A stretch of 64,000 bases of DNA from positions 248,001 to 312,000 of the forward strand of contig JACKFA010000007.1 of the NCBI GenBank assembly GCA_020632715.1, read 5' to 3'. This DNA is from Deltaproteobacteria bacterium (GTDB lineage Bacteria; Myxococcota_A; UBA9042; PHBI01). The notes below the pieces were generated by a model. That model was not told where the DNA came from. It ran no database searches and saw only the letters and a list, made by a program, of their open reading frames with translations. Shown here in pieces: positions 9,264 through 21,200 of this stretch. Positions within the stretch are counted from its first letter, which is position 1. Every line of letters starts with the position of its first letter. Made by a program: the position numbers and the translations under genes.

Positions 9264-12200
9264 TCAGTTGCGCTGGATCGTCCCCGCCGCGCCCTCGCTC
9301 CCCGGCGTGCCGCTCGCGCCGCCGCTCACGTCGGGCGCGCCGGCGCTCCCCGGCGCCTGGATGTAGATGCGCCCACCGCCGCCGCCGCCCTTCGAGACCG
9401 CCTGGCCGCCGCGCGCGGTGATGGCCGCGCTCCCCGTCATCGTCGTCGCCGCGATGTCCACGCCGCCGCCGGCGCCACCGCCGCTCGGCTCGAAGGCGGC
9501 CTGGCCGTCCGCGTGGATCGGGCCGTCGAGCGAGAGCGAGCCCGCCACGATCTTCACGCGCCCGCCGCCGTTCCCGCCCGGCGTGTTCGAGCTCGAGCCG
9601 TAGCCGCCGCCGCTCCCGAGCCGGAACACGTCCGTCGGACCGCCGTACACGGCCGGCGATGACCCGCCGCCCTTGCCGCCGAACGAGCCGCCCGCGTAGC
9701 GCAGCGCGCCACCCGACTGCGAGTTGCCATTCGTCCAGCCGCCACCGTAGCAGCTCGGCCCCTGGCAGTCCCCGCGGTAGCCGCGCTCACTCACGTCGAT
9801 GGCGCCGTCGCTCGCGATGCTCATCGCGTCCACGTCGAGCCACACGCCGCGGTCCGGCGCCCCGCCGGCCGCTGCCAGGTGGGTCAGCACCGCCCCGCCG
9901 TCGATCGCGAACGAGCCCGCCTCGACTCGGTCGTCGAGCGCCACCCGCGCGCCCCCGTGCAGCTCCACGCCCCCGTCGATCGTCATGAACCCGTGCGTCA
10001 CGAGGCCCACGACGCCGCTCGCGTCGCCCCCCGAGACCGTCAGCGCGCTCGCCGTGTTCGCCACCACCGTGAACCGCGTCGCGCCGTCGCCGAACACGAG
10101 CTCGCGCCCCACCAGCGCCCCCGGCACCCACGGCGCGCCCGCGACCGTCACCTCGGACGCCGTCGCCGCCGTCGCCCGGTAGAGCCCGACCTCCGGCCAC
10201 GGCGCCACCTCGTTCACCTGCGCCACACCGCCGTTGTCGACCACCAGCCGGTGCGGCGCGAACGACGGTGCAAGCCACAGTGTCCCCGGCCCGCCCGCGA
10301 CGCCGGCCTCCGGGATCCCGCCGCGCACCTCGATGGCGTCCACGTCGAACGCGTCGCCCGCGACGTCCTCCGTCCAGACGAGCGCCACGCGCCCGCCGCC
10401 GCCGCTCCCCGAGCCGCCCGTCGCGTGCCCGTCGCCGCCGCGCGCCACGATCGTCCCCATCCCGCCGAACGCGTCCGCGGTGATGAAGACGGAGCCGCCG
10501 GCGCCGCCGCCGCCGTTGCCGCCGACCGAGGTCACGCCGCCGTCCGCGAGGATGGCGCCGTCGACGACCACGGTCCCCGCGACGAGGCGCAGACGCCCGC
10601 CGCCGTTGCCGCCCGGTGTGGCGTTGTTCGCGCCATAGCCGCCGCCACCGCCGAGCGTCACCGGCGCGAAGGGGTCGCCGAACGCCCAGCCGACGTTGCC
10701 GCCACCGAGACCGGCGTGTGAGCCGCCCGCGTACCGCCCCGCGCCATGAGCCGCCGTGTTGCCCACACCCCGCGCGCCCCCGTAGCAGTTCGCCGCGCCG
10801 GCGCTGCAGTCGCCGAGGTAGCCGCGCGCGCTCACGTCGATCGCCGCGCCCTCGGTGATGGTCGCGGTCCCGTCGATGTCGAGCGCGATCCCCGCCTCCG
10901 CGTCCGCGTGCGGCGTCTGGGGGTGCGTCAGCACCGCCCCGTCGGCCACCATCAGGTTCGCCGCGGCCACGCGGTCGGCCACCGCCACGCGCGCGGCGCC
11001 CCGCAGCTCGAGGTCGCCCGGGACCACGCGCGCCCCGACCAGCGTGTCGCCGACCACGACCCCCGCGCCGTCCGCGGCCGGGTCGAGCGTCAGCGTGCTC
11101 GCGCCGTTGTCGACGACCTCGAACGTCGCGTCGCCGATGACGACGGTCTGCCCGACGAGCGCCCCCGCCCGGTACGCCGCGAACGACACCGTCACCGCCG
11201 CGCCGTTCACCGCCGTGACCGTGTGCGCGCCGACCTCCTTCCAGGGCGCCGTCTCGCTCACGTGGGCGCCGCCCCCGTTGTCGACCACCAGGCGGTCCGC
11301 GCCCGGCCCCGCGAGCCAGAGCGTCCCCGGGCCGCCGCTCCGGTTCGCCGCGTCCGCCGCGAGCCCGCCGTGGACCGCGATCGCGTCGACGTCGAAGGCG
11401 TCACCCGCGGCGTCCGTCGCCCAGAGGACGGCCACGCGCCCGCCGCCGCCGCCGTTGCTGCCCGTGTCCGCGGTGACCGCGCCGCCGAGGGCGGAGATCG
11501 CGCCGCCGCCGCCGAGCTCGCCGACCTGCAGGAGGACCGAGCCGCCGCTGCCGCCGCCGCTCGTCCCCGTCGCCGCCGCGCCGTCCGCCCGGATGGCGCC
11601 GTCGAGCGTCAGCGCGTCCGCCACGATCCAGACCCGGCCGCCGCCGCTCCCGCCGGGCTGGGCGCTGTTCACGCCGTAGCCGCCGCCCGCGCCGAGGTCC
11701 TTCGGCAGGAACGGGTCGCCGTAGCCGCGCACAGCGCTCCCGCCGGCGCCGACGCCGCCGTAGCTCCCGCCCGCGTAGCGCCCGGCGCCCGTCTGCGAGT
11801 TCCCGATGGTCCAGGCGCCGCTGTAACAGGTCGACGAGCCCGGCGCGCAGTCCCCGCGGTAGCCGCGGCCGCTCACGTCGATCGCCGCGCCCTCCGCGAC
11901 GACCACCTCGTCCGCGACGAGCGTGAGCGCGCCCTCGTAGCCGGTCGCCGTCGCGACGTGCGTGAGCACGCTCGTCCCCTCGAGGCGCAGCGTCTTCACC
12001 GTGAGCGGGGTCGCCATCACGAGGTGGCTCGTCCCGCGCACGACGAGGTCCACGTCGAGGTCCTGCACGTCCGTCCCCGTCGCGAAGCCGAGCGCGCGCC
12101 CGTCCGTCGCGCCCGCGCCGCCGTCGTCGATGACGAGCGTCGCGGTCCCGAGCGCCTGGCGCGTGATGACCGTCCCCGGCGACCCTGGCGCCGCCTCGGC

Positions 12201-15200
12201 GCTCCCGCCGGGGCGCGCCTGGATGGCCCCGAGGTCGAAGCTCGAGGTCACGTAGTCGACCGCGACGCGCCCGCCGCCGCCGTTCGAGGCGCCGCCGCCG
12301 CCGCCGTCGGCCGTGATCTCCCCGGCCCCGGTGATCGACGTCGCCGTGATCCACACGGCCCCGCCGGCGCCGCCGCCCGCGGTCTGCCCGACCGGGGTCG
12401 CCCCGCCGTCCGCCCGGATCGCGCCGTCGAGCACGAGCGCGTCGGTGACGAGGCGCACGCGCCCGCCGCCGTCGCCGCCGGGCTGGCTCGAGTTGACGCC
12501 GTAGCCGCCGCCCGTCCCCGACATGGCCGGCGCGAGCAGCGCGTCATAGGTCGGGTTCGCGCCGGCGCCGCCGCCGACGCCGCCGTGCGAGCCGCCCGCG
12601 GAGCGCGGGACCCCCGTCGTCTGCGAGTTCCCCGGCCCGCGGCTCCCGCTGTAGCAGTTGCTCGCGCCGGGCGAGCAGTCGCCGAGGTAGCCGCGCGCCG
12701 ACACGTCGATCGCCGCGTCCGCGCCGATCTCGACGCGGTCCGCCGTGACCGTGAGCCCGGCCTCGAGCGCCACATCCGACTCGAGCTGCGTGAGCACCGC
12801 GCTCTCTTCGAGGCGCACCGTCCCCGCCTCGACCGGGCGCGTCATCACGAGGCGCGTCTCGCCGCGGACGACGAGCGCGCCGATCTCGAGCGGCGTCGCG
12901 CTCGCGCTCCACCCGAGCGCGCGGTCGTCGCGGCCATGGCTCCGGCCGCCGTCGTCGACCACGAGCTGCGTCGGCGTCGCGCCGATCGCCGTGTAGACCG
13001 TGCCGGCGCCGCCTTCGGCGCCCGCGTTCGCGGTCCCCGGCCGCGCCGTCAGGTGCGTCGCGATCGCGCCGCTCAGCGAGCCGCTCGTGATGGCGACGCG
13101 CCCGCCGCCGCCCGCGCCGCTCGCGGGCGCCGCGCCGCCGTCGACGCTGACGCGCCCGTCGCCCGTGACGGTCGTCGCCGTGATGAGCACGCTGCCGCCG
13201 GCGCCGCCGCCGGACGTCCCGACGCCCGCACCGCCCTCCGCGAGGATCGCGCCGTCGATGGTCACGTCGCCGACCGCGAGCAGCACACGCCCGCCGCCGT
13301 TCCCGCCGGGCTGGCCCGAGTTCACGCCGTAGCCGCCGCCCGTCCCGGAGAGGGCGGGCGCCGCGATGTCGTCGTCGTACGTCGCGTTCGTGCCGGCGCC
13401 GCCGCCCGCGCCTCCGTGCGAGCCGCCCTGGAACTTCCCGACGCCCGTCGCCTGCGAGTTGCCGGGCCCGCGCGAGCCGCTGTAGCAGCTCGTCGCGCCC
13501 GCCGCGCAGTCCCCGAGGTAGCCGCGCCGCGAGACGTCGATACGCGCGCCCTGCGCGACCGTCAGGCGCTCGGCGGTGATCCGCACGGCGCCCTCGTAGT
13601 CCGGCGTCGAAGGCAGCTGCGTCAGCACCGCCTCGTTCGCGACGGTCACCGCCCGCGCCTCGAGCGGCGCCGTCAGCATGAGCTGCGCCGTGCCGCCCAC
13701 GACGAGGTCCTCGACCACCACCGGCGTGTCCGACGCGACCGCGCCGAGCGCCGCCGCGTCGACCCCCGTCCCGCGCCGCCCGTCGTCGACGACGAGCTTC
13801 GTGGGCGCGCCGTCGACGGCGAGCCAGACCGTGCCGGGCGCCGCGAGCGCCCCGCGCGACGAGCCGCCCGGCCACGCGCGGATCGCCTCCACGTCGAAGT
13901 CGCCGAGGTCGCCCGTGGCGATCGCCACGCGGCCGCCTGCGCCGACGCCGCCCGTCCCCGTCGGGAAGCCGCCCGCCGCCTCGACGACGCCGTCGCCGCC
14001 GAACGAGGGCGCCGTGAGCCAGATCGACCCGCCCGCGCCCGCGCCGGCACGCGCCCCGCCGTCGACGCGCCCGTTCCGCGCGCCGTTCGCCCGGATGGCG
14101 CCGTGCACGACGATGGCGGTGTCCGCGACCACCCGCACGCGCCCGCCGCCGTTGCCGCCCGGGTCGGCGGAGTTGATGCCGTAGCCGCCGCTCCCGCCGA
14201 GCTCGGCCGGGGTGTCCCACGCGCCGTAGGGCGCGGGGCTCGCGCCGCCGCCCCGGCCGCCGTGCGAGCCGCCGGCGTAGCGCGTGTTGCCGACCCGCAC
14301 GTTGCCCTCGGTCACGAGGCCGCTGTAGCAGCCCACCGAGCCCGTGGCGCAGTCGCCGAGGTAGCCCTTGCCGGTCACGTCGACCGCGCCGGTCGGCGCG
14401 ACGTCGAGCCGCTCGCACGCGAGGTCGAGCCCGACGCCGTCGTCGGTCGGCGTCGAGACGGAGTGCGTGAGCGTCCCGTCGCGGCCGATCCGCACCTTCC
14501 CGAAGGTGTGCGGGCCGTCGATCGCGACCGTGCCCTTCCGCACGAGGATGTCCTGCCCCTCGTAGCTGGTGTCGTCGGGGGCGATGCGCGTGACGCCCTC
14601 CGCCACGAGGTCGCGGCCCGCGAGCACGAGCTCCGCCGAGGCGCGCGCGGTGTTGTCGCCATAGTCGATGGCCGTCACCTCGACGGTGACGCGCCCGCTC
14701 GTCGTCCCCGCCGGCACCGTGACCGACGTGATCCACGGCTCGCTGTAGAGCGTCTCGACGAGCTCCCCGCCGACCCGCACCTCGACCGCGTAGACCGCGT
14801 GGTCGTCGGCCGGCTCGACCGCGACCGTCACCTCCGAGCCCGACGCCACGAACTCCTCGTCGCTCGGCTCGCGGAGCGTGACCGTGGGCGCCACGAGGTC
14901 GACGATGGGCGTCACCTCGAAGGTGAGCGGCGTCATCGTGCCGACGTTGCCGCCGTAGTCCTCGGCGCGCGCGCCGATGGTCATCGTCGTGGTCTCGGTC
15001 ACGTTCGAGGTGCGCGCCACCATCTCGTAGGGGGCGTCGCTGGTCGAGACCACGTCCTCGCCGTCGCGCGTGAGGACCACGCGCCGGACGGCCACGTCGT
15101 CGGTCGCGGCGACGCGGAAGCGGATGCTCGTGCCCTCGGGGATGGTCGCGCCGATGAGCGGCGAGAGCGGCACCACCACGGGCGGCACGCCGAGCACGTC

Positions 15201-18200
15201 GTTGATGGTGCTGTGCGCCGCGATGTGCACCTGCTTGTTGTAGCCGTCCGCGAGGTAGAGGAAGCGCCGGTCGACCGCGAGCCCGTTCGGGAAGAACGCG
15301 TCGAAGTCGATGTTGCCGAGGGTCGTCAGGGGTGCCGCGCCCCGCGCGTCGAGGAAGTTCACCGTGCCCGACTGCGACTCGGTCGCGAGCACGAACTCGC
15401 CGGCCGGGCGCGTGTACTCGACGAGCCCGAGGCTCGCGCTCGCGCGCCACGTGGCACCCGAGACGAGCGCGAGCTGCGACGCCGTCCCACCGGTCGAGCC
15501 CGACACGAGCCCGCCCCGGAGCGCCACGCGCTTCGCGGTCGCGCCGGGCGTGAGGTCGAGCTCCTGCACGAGCCCGCCCACGACGAGGCGCCACGCGACG
15601 ACGTGCCCGTCGGACCGCGCCGCGACCACGCGGTCGAGGTCGGACGACACCGAGGTGAAGGCGCTCGCCGCGGCCTGCGTGTCGACGAGGCGGTCGTCGA
15701 CGCCGTCGTCGTCGAGGTCGACGAGGCCCACGCCCTCCGCCGGCTCGAGGCGCACGACGCCCTTCCCGGTCGCCGCGACGACCTTCCCGCCGGCCCAGGC
15801 CACCGCGGCGACGGCGGACGGGGTCGGGATCACCGCGACGAGCCGCGGCGCCGCCCCCCGCTCGACCACGGCCACGCCGGCCGCGCCGCAGGCCGCGGCG
15901 ACCCAGGCCCCGCCGCCCCCGCCGGACACGGCGAGGTCGGTCGGCGCCGCCGGGAGCAGCACCTCACCGAGCTGGAGCGGCTGCGAGCGGTCGGTCACGT
16001 CGTAGCTGCGGACGCCCCACGGGCCGCCGACGAGCAGGTCGTCCTTGGCGATGGCGACGGCCGTCGGGGCCGCCGCGAGCGGGATGGACGCCACCTTCGA
16101 CGGCGTGAACGCGCCGAGGTGGATGACGCTCTCCGCGGAGAGCGCGAGGTTCGTCGCGCGCACGGTCACGTCGCCCTCGAAGCCCGTCGTGCCCGTGAAG
16201 ACCGCGCTCGCGTCGACGGTGCCGGCCGCCGCGGGCTCGACGACCCAGGTCGTGCCGCGGTCGGGCGCGCTGAGGTCCGTGGTGGTGCCGTCCGCGCGCG
16301 TGCCGACGGCCGTGAGCTGGAGCTGCGCCGAGCCGAGGAACGTGTTCTGGTCGAGCGAGATGGCGCGCGGATACGTGACGAGCGCGGTCACGGGGCCGGC
16401 GGTCGAGAAGTCGCTCCCGTCGGTCGGGTCGGTGCCGTCCTGGAGCTCCTGCCCGTCGGAGACGCCGTCGCCGTCGCTGTCGGCGGCGCGCGGATCGGTC
16501 CCGAGCTGCGCCTCGCGCCACATCGGCACGAGGTCGCCGTCGTCGTCGGAGTAGGCGTCCGCCGGGTCGTCCGGGCTGTAGCCGTACTGCGCCTCGAAGT
16601 CGTCGGGCGCGAGGTCGCGGTCGGCGTCCACGAAGACGTAGATGGTGCCGAAGTCGACGAGGCTCCCGGCGGCCATCACGAGCTCCGCCGACGCGCCCGT
16701 CTGCGCGATCGCCACGTTCGGCACGTTCTCGATGCCCTCGGGCACGTCGCCCGCGACCGTCGGATCGGTGCCGATCGCGAGCTCGACCGGGTCGTCGACG
16801 CCGTCGCCGTCGGTGTCCGCGGCGAGGTCCGACGTCCCGAGGACGCGCTCGCGGTCCGAGAGCAGGCCGTCGTCGTCGTCGTCCACGCCCGGGTCGTTCG
16901 GGTCGGTCACGCCGTCGCAGCGGCGCGCCTCCGTGCTGTCGTCGACGCCGTCGCTGTCGGTGTCGGCGAGCAGCGGGTTGGTCGGCCCGCTGCAGCGGAC
17001 GCCGCCCACGACGAGGCCCTCGACCTCCTCCCGGTCGTTGAGCCCGTCGCCGTCGGTGTCCGCGCGGGCCGGGTCGGTCCCGAGCCCTGCCTCGCGGTCG
17101 TCCGAGAGCCCGTCGCCGTCGGCGTCCGCCTTCGCGGCCGGGTCGGTCCCCGCGCGCACCTCGACGCCGTCGGGCACGCCGTCGTCGTCGCTGTCGGCGT
17201 CGTCCCAGGCGGTGCCGTTCGCCGCCTCGAGCGCGTCGCTGAGCCCGTCCGCGTCGGCGTCGGTGAGGCGCGGATCGCTCGTCAGCGTGAAGCCGTCGGG
17301 CGGCGTCGTGAGCGTCGCCTCGTCGCCGTCGTCGATCCCGTCCCCGTCGCTGTCGGCGAGGTCGCCGCGCGTCCCGAGGCGCGCCTCGGCGGCCTGCGTG
17401 AGGCCGTCGGCGTCCGGGTCACCGCCCGGGGCGTCCGCGACCGACGGGTTCGTCCCGCTCGCGCGCTCCCAGGCGTCGGAGAGCCCGTCGCCGTCGCGAT
17501 CCTCGAAGGTCACGACCCAGGTCGCGTCGGCCGTGAGGCCATCGAGCTCGGCGCGCACCACGAACTGCGCGCGCCCGCCAGCCTCCGTCGCCTCGGCGGC
17601 CGTCGGCGTCCAGCTCACGACGCCGTCGGCGAAGGTCGCCCCGAGCGGCCCCATCACGAGCGACAGGGCGATCGCCTCGCCGCCGTCGGGGTCGCCGACC
17701 TGGAAGCGCGGCGCGAACGAGAGCGGCTCGTCCACGACCCCGGCGATCGTGCGCCCGTCGAGGCTCGCGACCGGCGACGGCGCCACGGCCGCGCCCTCGG
17801 GCGCCACGCGCACCGTGAAGGTCTCCTCCGACACGTACGGCGCGACGCCGAGCCGCAGCGTGACGGTGTAGTCGCCGTGGTCGTCCTCGCCCGGCGCCCA
17901 CTGGACGCTCCCGTCGGGCGCGACGAACATCGCCGGCGGCCCGTCGACGACCACCACCGGGCTCGTCCGCGGGCTCGCCGCGGCCGGCACGTAGCGCCAG
18001 AGCGCGCCCGCGGGCGCCACGGGCGGCGGCGTCGCGAGCACGCGCGCGGCGACGCGCGGCAGCTCGAGCTCGGCGCTGACGCGCTCCTCGCCGGTCTCCC
18101 CCGTGACGAGCACGCGCCCGCCGCCGAAGATGTCCATCACCGAGCCCACGGCGTAGGTGACGTCGGCGTGGTTCCGCGGCGCGGCCACCTCGACGTTGGC

Positions 18201-21200
18201 GACGCTGGACCCCGTGCCGTCGTAGAGCGTCACGAGGTGGCCCGTCGCCGCCGCGCTCGGCAGCCAGGACACGCGCCGCGTGACCATCCCGCTCGCGGCG
18301 TCCACCTGCGGCTCCCCGACGCGGATGAGGCGCGGGGCGCCGTCCTCCATCGCCGGCGGCGCGCCGAGGACGTAGGTCGCGCCGGTCTCCGCGAGGGAGG
18401 TCACGCCGTCGGCGACGGTGCGCGCGAGGATCCGGTAGGTCCCGTAGGGCAGGTCGCCGTCGTCGATGTCCGCGGCGCCCGCGTCGAGCGCGACCGTCGC
18501 GAGGTCGAAGCTCTCTCGCGCGTCCCCCTCGGGGACCGCCACGAGCACCGTCTCCGCGCCCGACGACGGGGCGCCGGTCGGCGTCCACGTCACGAAGAGC
18601 CCGGTCTCCGTGCGCTCGAGCGGCTCGGCGAACGCGAGCGACGGCGCGAGCTGCGGGATGAACGCGTCGAGCCCGTGGATGAACGCGGCGTCGTTCTGGC
18701 CCACGTAGGTGTAGGTGCCAGGCTGCGCGTCGTAGACGATCCACGTCGCCGTGAGTCCGTCGGCCGCGGCGTCGAAGTCGACCCCCGCGCCCTCCGCGAA
18801 GGCGGCCGGGTTCGGCTCGGGCGCGACGACGTCGCCGCTCGGGAGGTGGAGCACGCCCGGGACGTCGCCCGGCTCCTTGTCGAGCACGATGGCGAGCGTC
18901 GGCGCGGCCTCGAGCAGCTCGAAGCTCGCCGGGTCGCCGTCGTAGTCGACCGACACCGGCGTCGCGCGCGTCACGCCGAGCGACGGCGCGCCGTTCACCT
19001 TCACGCGCTTGTTCGGGTTGATGCCGGCCAGGACCACGAAGTCGCCGCGGTCGTCGATGATCCAGGCGGAGAAGCCGTTCTTGCCGTCGTGCGCGGCGTA
19101 GAGCGTGCACTGGTAGGGCGCGCACAGGAACTTCACGTTGCCGGTGAGCTCGAGCTGGTCGAACGCCGTGCCGTACACGATGGCCGCCGCGCCCGAGAGC
19201 ACGTTGATGGTCGGCGTGAAGCGGGTCTTCGGGATCTGGAAGAGCACGCTCCCGCTGAGCGTGGCCTTGAGCGAGTCGTCGGGAAGCTTGATGATGGCGC
19301 CCTTGACCTCGCCCTTGATGAACGGATCGCCGATCGCGACGCCCGCGATCTCCGGGATGGTCACGGCGAGCCCGCCCGTGATGGTGAGCGCGAAGCGCGG
19401 GTCGAGCGTGAGCTTGAACTGCCCCGTGAGCGACACGGGCGACGCCTTCGTCTCGAAGCCCTTCTTGTCCGGGTCGAGGTCGAACATCGTGACGGCGCCG
19501 TCGAGCGTGAAGCTCATCGGATAGGGCTCGATGGTGAGCTTCAGCGACCCCGTCGCGAGCGCGATCTTCTTCGTGAGGACGGTGAGCGTGGGGCCGAACG
19601 TGACCCCGGCCGAGCCGAAGAACTTCATGTTCGTCGGGGACGGCGGCCAGGTCACGTTCTCGAAGCCGACGCCGACCGACGTCAGGTAGACCGGGTTCGA
19701 CAGCACCGCCGGGATGATCGGGATGCCGGGGAGCTCGATGATGCCTGCGCTCACGCCGTGGAACTTCGCCGTGACCGAGGCGGACAGGAGCTTCTTCGCG
19801 AGCGAGAACGTGGCGCCGAGCTCGAGCCCGTAGCGCGCGAGGCTGAACTCGAGGCCGAGCTCGCCCGAGAGCTTCTCGGCCTCGTAGCCGAGCTTGATGC
19901 GCTTCAGCTGCACGGGCCCGCCGAGCTTCAGCCCGGGGGACTGCCCGGCGGCGTCGGGCGTCCACTCGAAGAAGCCCTGGGGCAGGACGTGCTCGTCGGT
20001 GAGCTCCACGCTGGTCACGGTGATCTTGATGTCCTGTGCCTCGGTGACCGTGGACTCCTCGTAGTCGTAGGGGTCGCACTTGGGCTCGAGGTACTCGGGG
20101 CCGTTCCCGTCGCCGAGGGCGCGCACCTTCGGGTTCGGGCACGTGAGCATCGTGTAGGAGTGGTCCTTCCCGAAGAGCTCGAGGTTCGGCGTCTTCAATG
20201 AGACGCCGCGGGAGACCATCTGGAACTCCTTGAAGCCGAGCGCGAACTCCGCGAGGCGGAACGGCACGGCGTCGGCCTCGCCGACGAGCGCGTTGATGGC
20301 GACGAGGCCCGTCCCGTTCACCTCGAACTGGCTCTTGTAGACGATCGGGACGAGCTTCGCGCCGACGATCGGGAAGCCGACCTTCATGTGGATGGACGCC
20401 GGCGCCGCGGGGACGGCCTTCGTCGTGTCGACCAGCATGTCCTGGTCGACGCTCAGGTTCAGGTCGCCCGAGTCCGCCGTGGTCTCGCCCGGCGCGGCGG
20501 GGCCGCCCTTCAGGCCCATCTTCACGTTGCCGGAGACCTTGAAGCTCTTGTCGCCCGTGGGCCCCGTGATCTCCTCGATCTCGTCGCCGCAGACGCGGAC
20601 GTTGCCGACCTCGGCGCAGTTCATGACCTTGATGGTGCGCTGGTCGTGGCCCTTGCAGGTCTTCGTGTTCGCCGACGCGGACACGATGTAGGTGCCCTCC
20701 TCGTCGAACTTGGTGCTGAACGCCGGCCCGGCCCCGTCCTCAGCGCCCGGAGCCGAGCGGTGCCACTTGATGCTGCCGTCGCTCTTCCCCCCGTCGTGGC
20801 ACTTCGCCGTGAACGCCACGGTCTCGCCCTTCTTGACGACCTTCTGCTTCTCCGTCGGCTTCGTGATCTCGAGCGGCTTCTCCTCGCACACGACCTCGAT
20901 CTTGCGCGCCGGCGGCTTCGGCGGCGGCGGGTTGTTCGGCTCGTCGGGCGGGGGCGGGGGCGGCGGCCCCGCGCACCCTGGCACATTCGGGATGACGAAC
21001 TTGTCCTTCTTGCCGTCGTCGTCCTTGTCCTCGGGGCACGCCGTCGGCTGGTCCGTGCCCGCGATGTAGCACTTGCACTTGTTCTTCTTCTTCTTCGGCG
21101 GCTTCTCGTCGGGGCCCGACGACGACGGCGGGGACGACGTCTGCCCGGTCGCCGTGCACGGCGGCGGCGGGCTCGGCGGCGACGCCTTGTGCCACGCGCC

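Noticed and set aside
10746..20201. A 3151-residue open frame on the + strand opposite the 4646-aa gene
   Set aside because: It is Arg/His/Asp-rich without domains or a signal, lies fully antisense to a gene with clear domains, and is explained by high GC3.
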